A DNA stretch of 64,000 bases from CAVTWH01 sp963850915 (GCA_963850915.1 CAWKND010000005.1:62001-126000), one strand, 5' to 3'; shown: positions 44,936-54,318, numbered from the stretch's first letter. Translations and numbers: made by a program. Notes: a model not told the origin generated them from the letters alone.

Positions 44936-45792
44936 GCCTGTCCGCCCCACGCCGCGTGGACGCCCATCACCATCTCTGGGATCTGCGCCGCCGGCCGCAG
45001 CCGTGGACCGAATCCCTGCCGCGGTTGCAGCGGTCGTTCGCGTTCGAGGAACTGGAACCGGACCTGCTCGCGGCCGGGATCGACGCGACTGTGCTGGTAC
45101 ACACGGTCGCCAGCTTCGACGAGACGCTGGAGATGCTGGCGCTGGCCGCAGCCAGGCCCCGCATCGCCGGCGTGGTGGGCTGGTTCGACCTGAGCTCGCC
45201 ACAGCTCGCCGGCCAGATCGAGCAGGCCCGCCTTGCCCCCGGTGGCCGCTACCTGGTCGGCGCCCGCCACCAGCTGCAGGTGGAGCCGGACCCGGACTGG
45301 CTGACCCGATCCCAGGTACGGCAGGGCCTACGCACTCTGGCCGCATACGACCTCGCGTACGACGTTGTTGTCTCCGCCCACCAGTTGCCACTGGTCATCG
45401 ACACCGTCCGGGCGTTGCCGGAGGTCCGGTTCATCCTGGACCACGCCGGCAAACCGCCGATCGCGCAGGGCGACCTGAGTGCGTGGCAGCTCCACATGGC
45501 GAGGCTGTCGCGGTCGGCCAACATTGCCGTCAAGCTCTCCGGCCTGGTCACCGAGGCCGACTGGACACAGTGGACGGTCGAGCAGCTACGCCCCGTCGCC
45601 GCGGGGGTACTGGACAACTTCGGAGCGCACCGAACCATGTTCGGTTCCGACTGGCCGGTATGCCAACTGGCGGCCTCCTACGCCCAGGTCGCTGCCGCCA
45701 GCCAGGAACTCGTCGCCCACCTGGGCGGCGACGAACAGGACGCGGTGTGGGGCGGCACGGCTCGCCACTGGTACCACCTGGACAGGGCATGA
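44932..45792 (+). CDS. Amidohydrolase-family lactonase, putative L-fuconolactonase
   Basis: The product is 286 residues; ATG overlaps the corrected SDR stop by 4 bases (ATGA). Family motifs: VDAHHHLWDL near the N-terminus, VGARHQLQ, ILDHAGKPP, VKLSGL and MFGSDWPVC, which together supply the metal-site His and Asp residues. COG3618-type amidohydrolases hydrolyse sugar lactones such as L-fucono-1,5-lactone and L-rhamnono-lactone. Overlaps the next gene by 4 bases. Confidence 0.88.
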   Translation: MSLSAPRRVDAHHHLWDLRRRPQPWTESLPRLQRSFAFEELEPDLLAAGIDATVLVHTVASFDETLEMLALAAARPRIAGVVGWFDLSSPQLAGQIEQARLAPGGRYLVGARHQLQVEPDPDWLTRSQVRQGLRTLAAYDLAYDVVVSAHQLPLVIDTVRALPEVRFILDHAGKPPIAQGDLSAWQLHMARLSRSANIAVKLSGLVTEADWTQWTVEQLRPVAAGVLDNFGAHRTMFGSDWPVCQLAASYAQVAAASQELVAHLGGDEQDAVWGGTARHWYHLDRA

Positions 45793-46742
45793 GGACACGG
45801 AAACTCGGCCCTACGGACGTCGAGGTGACCGAGTTCGGGTTCGGTGGGGCGTCCCTGGGCAACCTTTACCGAGCGGTCGACGACGACACCGCGGCGGCGG
45901 CGGTGGAAGCCGCCTACCGGGCGGGGGTTCGCTACTACGACACCGCACCGCACTACGGTCTCGGGCTGTCGGAGCGGCGCCTGGGGCGTGCGCTGGCCGG
46001 CCGGCCCCGCGGCGACTTCGTGCTGTCCAGCAAGGTCGGCCGGCTGCTGGAGGCAAACCCGGCTCCGACAGGCTCCGACCTGGCCGGCGGTGGCTTCGCC
46101 GTCCCGGACCACTTACGGCGCCGGTTCGACTTCAGCGCCGACGGCGTACGCCGCAGCCTGGAGGCCAGCCTGCTGCGCCTGGGGACGCAGCGCATCGACA
46201 TCGTCTTCGTACATGATCCAGACGACCATCTCGACCAAGCCGTTGACGAGGCTATCCCCGCCCTGGTCTCGTGGCGGGAACAGGGCATCGTTGGCGCTGT
46301 GGGGGTGGGCATGAACGACTGGCAGTCCCCGCTGCGTGTGGTGCGGGAAACCGCAGTCGACGTGATCATGCTGGCCGGGCGGTGGACGCTGCTCGACCGC
46401 TCCGGGCGGCGCCTACTGGACGAGTGCGCGGACCGGGGCGTGTCGGTGATCGCCGCCGCGCCGTACAACTCGGGGCTGCTCGCCCGGCCGCGGCCGGACG
46501 CCGATGCGACCTTCGACTACGGGCCTGCCGGCGCGGCCCTGGTCCGGCAGGCCACCGTCCTCGCCGAGGCGTGCGAACGCCATGGCGTCAGCCTGCCCGC
46601 TGCCGCGCTGCAGTTCCCGCTGCGCCATCCCGCCGTGGCCGCCGTGGTGGCCGGCACGCGCGACCCCGGACAGGTCGCCGATACCGTGGCACGGTTGGAC
46701 ACCCACATTCCCGAACAACTCTGGCAGGAGCTCGATGCCTGA
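45789..46742 (+). CDS. Aldo-keto reductase, putative L-fucose dehydrogenase
   Basis: The product is 317 residues; ATG overlaps the lactonase stop by 4 bases. AKR motifs: FGFGGASLGNLY, YYDTAPHYGLGLSE (catalytic Asp and Tyr), FVLSSKVGR (Lys) and FVHDPDDH (His), with a typical C-terminal PAAALQFPLRHP. AKRs of this subfamily oxidise L-fucose or D-arabinose to the lactone with NAD(P)+. It would perform the first oxidation after the mutarotase. Confidence 0.85.
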   Translation: MRTRKLGPTDVEVTEFGFGGASLGNLYRAVDDDTAAAAVEAAYRAGVRYYDTAPHYGLGLSERRLGRALAGRPRGDFVLSSKVGRLLEANPAPTGSDLAGGGFAVPDHLRRRFDFSADGVRRSLEASLLRLGTQRIDIVFVHDPDDHLDQAVDEAIPALVSWREQGIVGAVGVGMNDWQSPLRVVRETAVDVIMLAGRWTLLDRSGRRLLDECADRGVSVIAAAPYNSGLLARPRPDADATFDYGPAGAALVRQATVLAEACERHGVSLPAAALQFPLRHPAVAAVVAGTRDPGQVADTVARLDTHIPEQLWQELDA

Positions 46743-48030
46743 GCCCATGTCGACCGTCGGGCTCGCCTACGGCCGTACCACGCTGCCGGTGGCGTTGCCG
46801 GCGCGGCGCACCACCGTCGTGGCCCCGGTGCACGTCGAGGCGGCCCCGCAGCCTGAGGACATGCTTCGCAGGGCGCTGCGCGAGCCGGTGGCCGGCCCGC
46901 CGCTGCGGCAGGTCGTGCGAGCCGGTCAACAGGTGGCGATCAGCATCTGCGACATCACCCGACCGCAGCCACGCGAGGCGATGCTGCGGGCGCTGCTCGA
47001 CGAACTCCACGGAGTACTGGATCCGGCCGACATCACGATCCTGGTGGCCACCGGTACACACCGGTCCAACACCGACGCCGAGCTACGTGCCATGATCGGC
47101 GCCGAGTTGGTGGACACCCTGCGCATCGTCAACCACGACGCCCGCGACGACGCCTCGTTGACGTGGTGCGGGGTGTTCGGCAACGCAGTACCCGTGTGGC
47201 TGAACCGGCACTGGGTCGACGCCGACATCCGCATCACCACCGGGTTCGTGGAGCCGCACTTCTTCGCCGGCTTCTCCGGCGGACCGAAGCTGGTGGCGCC
47301 CGGGCTGGCCGGATTGCAGACCGTACTGACGCTGCACGACGCGGCCCGCATCGGCGATCCTCAGGCGCGGTGGGGCGTCTGCGAAGGCAACCCGGTCCAT
47401 GACGACGTCAGCGCCATCGCCGCGGGAACCGGGGTCGACTTCGCCTTCGACGTGATCCTCAACCGGAACCAGCAGATCGTCGAGGCGTTCGGCGGCTCCC
47501 TGGCGCCGATGCACGCGGTGGCCCGCGAACGGGTACGGGCGCTGTCGATGCGTCCGGTCGGGCATCGTTTCGACATCGTGGTCACCTGCAACTCCGGATA
47601 CCCGCTGGACCAGAACCTCTACCAGTCCGTGAAGGGCATGTCGGCCGCCGCCGGCATCGTCAAGCCGGGCGGCCTGATCATTTGCGCGGCGCAGTGCGTC
47701 GACGGCTTTCCCGACCACGGCTCGTTCCGCGAGGTGCTCGCTTCGGCCGCCACCGCGCAGGAGCTGCTCGAACTCATCGCTGCGCGGCCGAGCACCGTAC
47801 CCGACCAGTGGCAGGTGCAGATACTGGCGCGGCTGCTGACCCACGCCCGGATCGGGGTGTACAGCGACTACCTTGACGACACGATGCTGCGCGCCGCGCA
47901 CCTGTTCAAGGTGGACGACATCGCCGAAGCGGTAGCGGTGGAGCTGCGCCGTGCCGGCCCGGCGGCCGAGGTGTGTGTGCTGCCCGAAGGCCCGCAGACG
48001 ATCCCGTACCTGAGCGAGTCGTGTTCCTGA
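46735..48030 (+). CDS. LarA-family nickel-pincer racemase/epimerase
   Basis: The product is 431 residues; the ATG overlaps the AKR stop by 8 bases and follows AGGAG. LarA/DUF2088 motifs: SICDITRPQP, ILVATGTHR, and VEPHFFAGFSGGPKLVAPG, holding the Lys that would carry the pincer cofactor and the nickel-ligand His. In Lactobacillus LarA racemises lactate; homologues act on malate, hydroxyglutarate or gluconate. Here it could convert the L-lactate produced by the pathway, or epimerise the sugar acid. Cofactor genes larB, larC and larE are not in the window. A scrambled relic of a second copy lies at 13149-13349. Confidence 0.85.
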   Translation: MPEPMSTVGLAYGRTTLPVALPARRTTVVAPVHVEAAPQPEDMLRRALREPVAGPPLRQVVRAGQQVAISICDITRPQPREAMLRALLDELHGVLDPADITILVATGTHRSNTDAELRAMIGAELVDTLRIVNHDARDDASLTWCGVFGNAVPVWLNRHWVDADIRITTGFVEPHFFAGFSGGPKLVAPGLAGLQTVLTLHDAARIGDPQARWGVCEGNPVHDDVSAIAAGTGVDFAFDVILNRNQQIVEAFGGSLAPMHAVARERVRALSMRPVGHRFDIVVTCNSGYPLDQNLYQSVKGMSAAAGIVKPGGLIICAAQCVDGFPDHGSFREVLASAATAQELLELIAARPSTVPDQWQVQILARLLTHARIGVYSDYLDDTMLRAAHLFKVDDIAEAVAVELRRAGPAAEVCVLPEGPQTIPYLSESCS

Positions 48031-48336
48031 GCCGGGACGCCAACTACACCCGCCAGCAGCAGCCGCCGGGCATGCCATAGCGGCGGATTTCCCGGCGCGC
48101 CGAGGAGCCTTGCCATCGGTGTCAGTGCGGATCGGCGCAAATGGCACCAGGGACGACGGTTGAGGCCGATGGGCCAGCGAGACTTGGCGCGCTGGGAGGC
48201 TGTGTGTCCAACGCGTGGTCGTGCTCGACATCGACCCCTGTCGTGGTCTGTACCCGACCATGTGTGAAAACGTCGAATAACACAAACCTCGAGAACATGG
48301 CATAACAGCAGGTGGAACCGGCGCGCCCAGTGCCTT

Positions 48337-48632
48337 GAACGTGTTCCAAAGCGGTTAGAACGGGTCACTTCTTGACCACAGCTTGCCCTGCGCGCATCAT
48401 GACTCAACCATCCCGAACATGTTCGCACGTGAACCCACACACCTCCTCGCATGGAATCCGTGTACACCGATGAGAAGTCGTCCAGAATTCGACTGTTAGC
48501 GCCAACTGTGGCTTTCAGCGATCATCGACGGATCCACGCGGGGGTGGTCGCAGCCTTCGACCGGGCCGAGGCTCTGCCTGTGCGCGGCTTGACCGGCTGC
48601 GGTCCAAAGGTGCGGTGTCTCGAACATGTCCG
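48337..48632. promoter_or_regulatory. Three GAACRTGTYC repeats between larA-like and GH27 genes
   Basis: Imperfect and perfect palindromes at 48337-48346 (GAACGTGTTC), 48414-48425 (CGAACATGTTCG, perfect) and 48621-48632 (CGAACATGTCCG). They share a core not seen elsewhere in the window and flank the LacI-type site. No gene is supported in 48031-48653. Confidence 0.45.
48495..48506. promoter_or_regulatory. LacI-type operator upstream of GH27/CBM13
   Basis: GTTAGCGCCAAC, one mismatch from the perfect palindrome at 29525, 148 bases upstream of the GH27 start. Confidence 0.5.
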
Positions 48633-48653
48633 AAGCAACGAAAGGACAATGGA

Positions 48654-50285
48654 GTGCACCTCAGGAGCAAATCTTCACGCCGAGTAGGCCGACGCGGCTG
48701 GCTGGCCGGTATCGTCGCGACGCTGGTGGCCACCGGCGCAGCAGTGTGGTTCATCGCTGTCGGTCTGGCCGGGCCGGCGCAGGCGCTGACGAACGGCCTG
48801 GCGTTGACTCCGCCGATGGGCTGGAACGACTGGAATGCCTATGGTTGCAACGTCTCAGAGTCGCTCGTCAAGCAGACCGCCGACAAGTTCGTGTCCTCCG
48901 GACTGGCGGCCGCCGGGTACCAGTACGTGAACATCGACGACTGCTGGATGCAGCACAACCGCGATGGCAACGGCAACCTCCAGCCGGACTTCGGCAAATT
49001 CCCGGACGGCATCTCCGGTACCGCCGCCTACGTCCATTCCAAGGGCCTCAAGCTCGGCATCTACGAGGACGCCGGCACGTTGACGTGTGCCGGCTACCCG
49101 GGCAGCCTCGGCCACGAGACGCAGGACGCACAGACATTCGCCTCCTGGGGAGTCGACTACCTGAAGTACGACAACTGTTCCAACAACGGCAGCACAACCA
49201 CCGCGCAGTACATCAGCCGGTACTCGGCGATGCGTGACGCACTGGCCGCGACCGGCCGGCCGATCGTGTACAGCATCTGCGAGTGGGGCGTCAACGCGCC
49301 GTGGACCTGGGCCGCCAACGTGGGCCACCTCTGGCGTACCACCGGAGACATCAACGCGTCGTTCTCCAGCATGTTGTCGATCTTCCATCAGAACGTCGGG
49401 CTCGACTCGTACGCCGGCCCGGGACACTGGAACGATCCCGACATGCTCGAGGTCGGCAACGGCATGTCCGCCACCGAGGACCAAGCGCACTTCAGTCTGT
49501 GGTCTGAGATGGCGGCCCCGCTGCTGGCCGGCGACAACCTCGTCACGGCGAGCTCCACCACGCTGTCGATCCTGGGCAACAAGGCGGTCATCGCGGTGGA
49601 CCAGGACTCGCAAGGCAAGCAGGGCCACATGGTCAGCTCGTCTGGCGGCCTGGACGTGCTCGCCAAACCACTGGCCAACGGAGACGTTTCGGTGGTGCTG
49701 TTCAACGAGAACAGCTCGACCGCGACCATCAGTTCCACGGTGGCGGCAATCGGAAAGACCGGTGCGTCCAGCTACACGCTCACCAATCTGTGGACCGGCG
49801 GCACCAGCACCACCACCGGTACCATCAGCGCGAGCGTCCCCGGCCACGGCGTGGTCATGTACCGGGTGGCCGGCGGCACCACGGGCGGCACGGGTGGATC
49901 GTCGACCACGGTCATTCGCGGGGTCGGCTCCAACCGCTGCCTGGACGACCCCAACAGCAGCACGACCAACGGGGTTCAGATGGCGATCTGGGACTGCAAC
50001 GGCCAGGCCAACCAGCAGTGGACGTACACCGGCGGCAAGCAGCTGCAGGTGCTCGGCAAGTGTCTCGACGCGTACAACAACCAGACGAGCGCGGGCACCA
50101 AGGTCGAGATCTGGGACTGCAACGGGCAGGCCAACCAGCAGTGGAACGTCAACGCCGACGGTACGATCACGGGCGTTCAGTCCGGGTTGTGCCTCGATGT
50201 CAGTGGGGCATCAACAGCCAATAACGCCCTGGTGCAATTGTGGACGTGCAACGGCGGCAGCAACCAGAGGTGGACCCGTTCCTGA
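48654..50285 (+). CDS. GH27 alpha-galactosidase / beta-L-arabinopyranosidase with CBM13
   Basis: The product is 543 residues; the GTG follows AAAGGA. Signal peptide to about 44. Catalytic motifs match the paralogue at 18067: PPMGWNDWNAYGC, YLKYDNC with nucleophile Asp173, and LWRTTGDIN with acid/base Asp232. The C-terminal module is a CBM13 trefoil (about 420-543) instead of CBM2, so the pair illustrates module swapping. Substrates: alpha-galactosyl or beta-L-arabinopyranosyl termini of plant polysaccharides. Confidence 0.92.
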   Translation: MHLRSKSSRRVGRRGWLAGIVATLVATGAAVWFIAVGLAGPAQALTNGLALTPPMGWNDWNAYGCNVSESLVKQTADKFVSSGLAAAGYQYVNIDDCWMQHNRDGNGNLQPDFGKFPDGISGTAAYVHSKGLKLGIYEDAGTLTCAGYPGSLGHETQDAQTFASWGVDYLKYDNCSNNGSTTTAQYISRYSAMRDALAATGRPIVYSICEWGVNAPWTWAANVGHLWRTTGDINASFSSMLSIFHQNVGLDSYAGPGHWNDPDMLEVGNGMSATEDQAHFSLWSEMAAPLLAGDNLVTASSTTLSILGNKAVIAVDQDSQGKQGHMVSSSGGLDVLAKPLANGDVSVVLFNENSSTATISSTVAAIGKTGASSYTLTNLWTGGTSTTTGTISASVPGHGVVMYRVAGGTTGGTGGSSTTVIRGVGSNRCLDDPNSSTTNGVQMAIWDCNGQANQQWTYTGGKQLQVLGKCLDAYNNQTSAGTKVEIWDCNGQANQQWNVNADGTITGVQSGLCLDVSGASTANNALVQLWTCNGGSNQRWTRS

Positions 50286-50339
50286 GGATCCACAACCGAA
50301 GCAGGGGACGACAGATAGATAGCGGTCGTCACTGATGAG

Positions 50340-50377
50340 CTGGGCGGCGGGCGGTCCTCGGGCCAGCCGCCGCCCAG
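50340..50377 (+). terminator. Hairpin terminator of GH27/CBM13
   Basis: 11-bp perfect stem (50340-50350 with 50367-50377), 55 bases past the stop. Confidence 0.65.
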
Positions 50378-50852
50378 TGGTGCACAAACAACCCTCCACC
50401 GCGCGCGGCCGGCTCAACCCGCGTCGTGCGATGGCGAGCGCGCGGTGTGTCAGACCGGATCGAGAGATGGATGTGCACGATCGCCGGAGGTGACTCGCCC
50501 ACCACTCTCGGGATAACACTTCCCGGCCCGTTGATTGTCGACAACCCATGGATAGTGCGGCCGAATTGCGAGGCGAAGAAAGTGTTATTCGAATCCTGAG
50601 CAACGAGTCGACTAGGTGCGGTCAGCAACTTTCATCAATTGAATCGATGGCTGACGGGCGCTGCCCGAGTCTGTGAGCTGCGCAAATGCTAGGCCGTGTG
50701 CGAGCCGAGGGATTTCGTGCGGCAGAGCTCTTGAGTACTCGGAAACGGTCTGGCAATGTCGGCGAAATATCGATGAGTGCGACGCACCCCGGTCCCGTCG
50801 ATCCAGAACCTGGTGTTTCTCAATGGTGATGGACCCGCGCGAGCTCAGCGTT
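50378..50852. other. Upstream region of the second duplicated GH10 gene
   Basis: No supported gene. 50729-50777 is a diverged counterpart of 32168-32215 upstream of the first copy, and an AT-richer part near 50620-50640 also resembles the 32030 area. Confidence 0.45.
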
Positions 50853-50864
50853 GTTAGCGCTCAC
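50853..50864. promoter_or_regulatory. LacI-type operator upstream of GH10/CBM13
   Basis: GTTAGCGCTCAC, two mismatches from the perfect palindrome, 119 bases before the GH10 start. Confidence 0.5.
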
Positions 50865-50971
50865 ACGACCGGTGACCCGGCTCCGAGCCCGGCCCGAGCA
50901 CGCACCTGACCGTCGCACGCGATAAGCGAGCCGTCCCCCGGCCAGCCACACTCGCCCCAGAGGAGAAAGCC

Positions 50972-52420
50972 TTGCATCGTCAGATTTCTATTGGCCGCCG
51001 CGGTTTTGCGGTCGGCTTGTCGGCTACGGTCGCCGTGTTGGCGACTGTGGCTGCCGCTGCGCTCCTCCCGGGGTCGGCGAGTGCGGCCAGCACGTTGGGT
51101 GCGCAGGCGGCTGCGTCGGGTCGTTATTTCGGTACCGCTGTGGCTGCTGGCCGGTTGGGCGATTCGACGTACTCGACGATTCTTGACCGGGAGTTCAACA
51201 TGATCACCCCGGAGAACGAGATGAAGTGGGACACGACGGAGCCGTCCCGCGGGAACTTCAACTTCGGTCCGGCGGATCAGATCGTCAACCATGCTTTGGC
51301 TCACGGTCAGCGGATGCGGGGTCATACCACGGTGTGGCATGGGCAGTTGCCGTCCTGGGTCAGCTCTATCACGGATGCCAACACGTTGCGCAGTGTGATG
51401 GATAATCACATCACCACTGAGATCTCCCATTTCAAGGGCAAGATCTATGCGTGGGACGTGGTCAACGAGGCGTTTGCTGACGGCTCCACCCAGCACCGCA
51501 GTTCGGTGTTCCAGAACGTGTTGGGTAACGGGTTCATCGAGGAGGCGTTCCGGACTGCCCGGGCTGCTGACCCGGCCGCGAAGCTGTGCTACAACGATTA
51601 CAACATTGAGGACTGGAACGCTGCGAAGACGCAGGGTGTGTACTCGATGGTGAAGGATTTCAAGGCGCGTGGGGTGCCGATCGACTGTGTGGGGTTCCAG
51701 TCCCACTTTGGTAGCGGTGGTCCGCCGTCGAATTTCCAGACCACGCTGTCGAACTTCGCGGCGCTGGGTGTGGATGTGCAGTTGACCGAGTTGGACATTG
51801 CGCAGGCGTCGGCGACCAACTACACCAACACGGTCCGGGATTGTATGAACGTGGCCCGCTGTGCCGGGATCACCGTGTGGGGTATCCGGGACAGCGACTC
51901 GTGGCGCAGCAGCGACAACCCGCTGCTCTTCGACAGCAGCGGCAACAAGAAGGCGGCCTACAACGCCGTCCTCACCGCACTCGGCTCCGGCACCCCCGCG
52001 TCAACCCCGCCGACCACGTCCGGTGGTGGGGGATCGGTGGGTCCGCTGCGCGGGGCGGGTTCCGGCAGATGCCTGGACGTGCCGGGTCAGAGCCAGGCCG
52101 ATGGCACTCTCCTGCAGATCTATGACTGCTCGGGAGGCGCGAACCAGCAGTGGACCTCGACGTCCAGCAGCCAGTTGACCGTGTACGGCGGCAAGTGCCT
52201 GGATGTGCCCAATCATGCGCGGACTGCCGGTACCCGGGTGGAGATCTGGACCTGTAACGGCGGCGCCAACCAGCAGTGGCGGGTCAACTCCGACGGCAGC
52301 GTGGTCGCCGTGGAATCCGGGCTGTGCCTGGATGTCAGTGGCGCCGCCACGGCCAACGGAACCGCGGTGGAGATCTGGACGTGCAACGGCGGCAGCAACC
52401 AGAAGTGGTCACGGAGTTGA
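50972..52420 (+). CDS. GH10 endo-1,4-beta-xylanase with CBM13
   Basis: The product is 482 residues; the TTG follows GAGGAGA. Signal peptide and catalytic domain are the same as in the enzyme at 32586 (acid/base Glu166, nucleophile Glu273), with identity from 50960 to 51996. A short Pro/Thr/Gly linker and a CBM13 trefoil (about 355-482) then replace the CBM2. The trefoil resembles that of the GH59 enzyme (LDVPxxxxTAGTRVEIWTCNG). It forms an operon with the GH62 gene 17 bases downstream. Confidence 0.95.
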   Translation: MHRQISIGRRGFAVGLSATVAVLATVAAAALLPGSASAASTLGAQAAASGRYFGTAVAAGRLGDSTYSTILDREFNMITPENEMKWDTTEPSRGNFNFGPADQIVNHALAHGQRMRGHTTVWHGQLPSWVSSITDANTLRSVMDNHITTEISHFKGKIYAWDVVNEAFADGSTQHRSSVFQNVLGNGFIEEAFRTARAADPAAKLCYNDYNIEDWNAAKTQGVYSMVKDFKARGVPIDCVGFQSHFGSGGPPSNFQTTLSNFAALGVDVQLTELDIAQASATNYTNTVRDCMNVARCAGITVWGIRDSDSWRSSDNPLLFDSSGNKKAAYNAVLTALGSGTPASTPPTTSGGGGSVGPLRGAGSGRCLDVPGQSQADGTLLQIYDCSGGANQQWTSTSSSQLTVYGGKCLDVPNHARTAGTRVEIWTCNGGANQQWRVNSDGSVVAVESGLCLDVSGAATANGTAVEIWTCNGGSNQKWSRS

Positions 52421-52437
52421 AAAAGAAGGAGGTTCGG

Positions 52438-53898
52438 GTGAACCGAACACGTATTAGGAAAGGGCGCCGCGGCCTGACAGCGGCGCTGGTCATGGTGGCC
52501 ACCGGCGCGGTCGCGATCGCGCTCACGCTGGTGGCTGGCCCGGCCCGGGCGGACGTCACCGGCGCGGTGCGGGGCGTTGCTTCGGGCCGGTGTCTGGACG
52601 TGCCGAACTCGAGTACGACGAACGGTACCCAGCTGCAGCTGTGGGACTGCAACAACAACAGCAACCAGCGCTTCACCTACACGGCCAGCAAGCAGTTGAT
52701 GGTCTACGGCAACAAGTGCGTGGACGCGAACGGCAAGGGCACCACGAACGGCACCACAGTGATCATCTGGGACTGCAACGGCCAGCCGAACCAGCAGTGG
52801 AACGTCAACTCCAACGGCTCCATCAGCGGAGTCCAGTCGGGGCTGTGCCTTGACGTCGTTGGCGCCGCTACCGCGAACGGCACGAAGATCCAGCTCTACA
52901 GCTGCTGGGGCGGAACGAACCAGCAGTGGACCGGTCTGTCGGGCACAACCCCGACCCCAACGGCGACTGCGACCTCGACCGGAGGCGGCGGTACGTGTTC
53001 TCTTCCGTCGTCGTATCACTGGTCGTCGACGGGCGCGTTGGCGCAGCCGGCGAACGGGTGGGTGTCGTTGAAGGATTTCACCAACGTCGTCTACAACGGC
53101 AAGCATCTGGTGTATGCGTCGAACGTGTCGGGGTCGTCGTATGGTTCGATGGCGTTCGCCCCGTTCACGAACTGGTCGGACATGGCTTCGGCTGGGCAGA
53201 CGGGGATGAGCCAGGGCACGGTGGCGCCGACGTTGTTCTACTTCGCGCCGAAGAACATCTGGGTGCTGGCTTATCAGTGGGGTCCGACCGCGTTCTCGTA
53301 CAAGACGTCGAGTGATCCGACCAACGCAAATGGTTGGTCGTCGGCGCAGACGTTGTTCTCCGGCAGTATTTCCGGCTCCGGCACGGGACCGATCGACCAG
53401 ACCGTGATCGGTGACGGCTCCAACATGTACCTGTTCTTCGCCGGTGACAACGGCAAGATCTATCGGGCGAGTATGCCGATCGGGAACTTCCCGGGCAGCT
53501 TCGGCTCGTCGTACACCACGGTGATGAGTGACTCGACGAACAACCTGTTCGAGGCGGTCGAGGTTTACAAGGTGCAGGGCCAGAACCAGTATTTGATGAT
53601 CGTGGAGGCGATCGGTGCGAACGGGCGCTACTTCCGTTCGTTCACCGCCACCAGTCTGGGCGGGTCTTGGACGCCGCAGGCGGCCAGTGAGAGCAACCCG
53701 TTCGCGGGGAAGGCCAACAGTGGGGCGACCTGGACCAACGACATCAGCCACGGTGACCTGGTCCGCAACAACCCCGACCAGACCATGACCATCGACCCGT
53801 GCAACCTGCAGTTCCTCTACCAGGGTAAGAACCCCAGCGCTGGTGGCAGCTACGACCAACTGCCCTGGCGACCGGGTCTACTCACCCTGCAACGCTAA
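52438..53898 (+). CDS. GH62 alpha-L-arabinofuranosidase with N-terminal CBM13
   Basis: The product is 486 residues; the GTG follows AAGGAGG. Signal peptide (to about 38), CBM13 trefoil (about 40-165), a short TPTATATST linker, then GH62 (about 182-486) starting CSLPSSYHW. Bases 53203-53829 are almost identical to 30973-31599 of the other GH62 gene (two mismatches seen), but the first part of the catalytic domain is diverged and the binding module differs. Co-transcription with the GH10 xylanase fits joint attack on arabinoxylan. Confidence 0.94.
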   Translation: MNRTRIRKGRRGLTAALVMVATGAVAIALTLVAGPARADVTGAVRGVASGRCLDVPNSSTTNGTQLQLWDCNNNSNQRFTYTASKQLMVYGNKCVDANGKGTTNGTTVIIWDCNGQPNQQWNVNSNGSISGVQSGLCLDVVGAATANGTKIQLYSCWGGTNQQWTGLSGTTPTPTATATSTGGGGTCSLPSSYHWSSTGALAQPANGWVSLKDFTNVVYNGKHLVYASNVSGSSYGSMAFAPFTNWSDMASAGQTGMSQGTVAPTLFYFAPKNIWVLAYQWGPTAFSYKTSSDPTNANGWSSAQTLFSGSISGSGTGPIDQTVIGDGSNMYLFFAGDNGKIYRASMPIGNFPGSFGSSYTTVMSDSTNNLFEAVEVYKVQGQNQYLMIVEAIGANGRYFRSFTATSLGGSWTPQAASESNPFAGKANSGATWTNDISHGDLVRNNPDQTMTIDPCNLQFLYQGKNPSAGGSYDQLPWRPGLLTLQR

Positions 53899-53975
53899 GG
53901 ACGTGATCGGCGCGATCGGGATCTGGTTGGGTTTGGCGGCGCATAGATAGGCCGACTGCCCAGCGACACATTCGA

Positions 53976-54016
53976 TGGCGGTGGCTCCAGACGCTGTGCG
54001 GCTGGAGCCACCGCCA
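53976..54016 (+). terminator. Hairpin terminator of the GH10-GH62 operon
   Basis: Perfect 15-bp stem (53976-53990 with 54002-54016), 77 bases past the GH62 stop. Confidence 0.8.
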
Positions 54017-54187
54017 TGCTGGCAGCAATTCCGGCACGGGATAAACGTCAGCAGGATCCGCCAAAGTCCCACCGCTATGCGGCTCGGCAGGCAACGGCGG
54101 CCCCTGCCCAGGTAGATGACAACCGCGGACGCGTGTCACATTGGACCGCTGCCTGTCCGCCCTGGACATCGGCGCGCTCATGCGGAG

Positions 54188-54262
54188 TGCGGTGGCGTCA
54201 ACGGCACGCCGGCCATCCTGTCGACCTGCACCACAGCCACGAACCAACGACGAAACGCGCCT
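54188..54262 (+). pseudogene. Relic of a CBM13 C-terminus
   Basis: A frame reads GVNGTPAILSTCTTATNQRR, matching the last trefoil repeat of intact CBM13 modules (NGT..LWTCTGATNQQW). No start, signal peptide or catalytic part remains nearby. Confidence 0.65.
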
Positions 54263-54277
54263 GACGGTGCGGGAAGA

Positions 54278-54318
54278 GCGATGAGCGGCGAGGCCTAACA
54301 AGCCCCGCCGCTCATCGC
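54278..54318. terminator. Hairpin following the CBM13 relic
   Basis: Perfect 13-bp outer stem (54278-54290 with 54306-54318) with a partly paired inner loop. Probably the terminator of the lost gene, left after its decay. Confidence 0.6.

Noticed and set aside
44116..45792. 558-residue SDR-amidohydrolase fusion protein
   Set aside because: The SDR C-terminus is found in another frame (44747-44935) and the amidohydrolase has its own overlapping ATGA start, so the fusion is produced by a frameshift.
52213..53859. Minus-strand frame of 548 codons opposite GH62, repeated in part at 30733-31521
   Set aside because: The same antisense frame appears opposite both GH62 genes because the coding strands are nearly identical; it is not an independent gene family.
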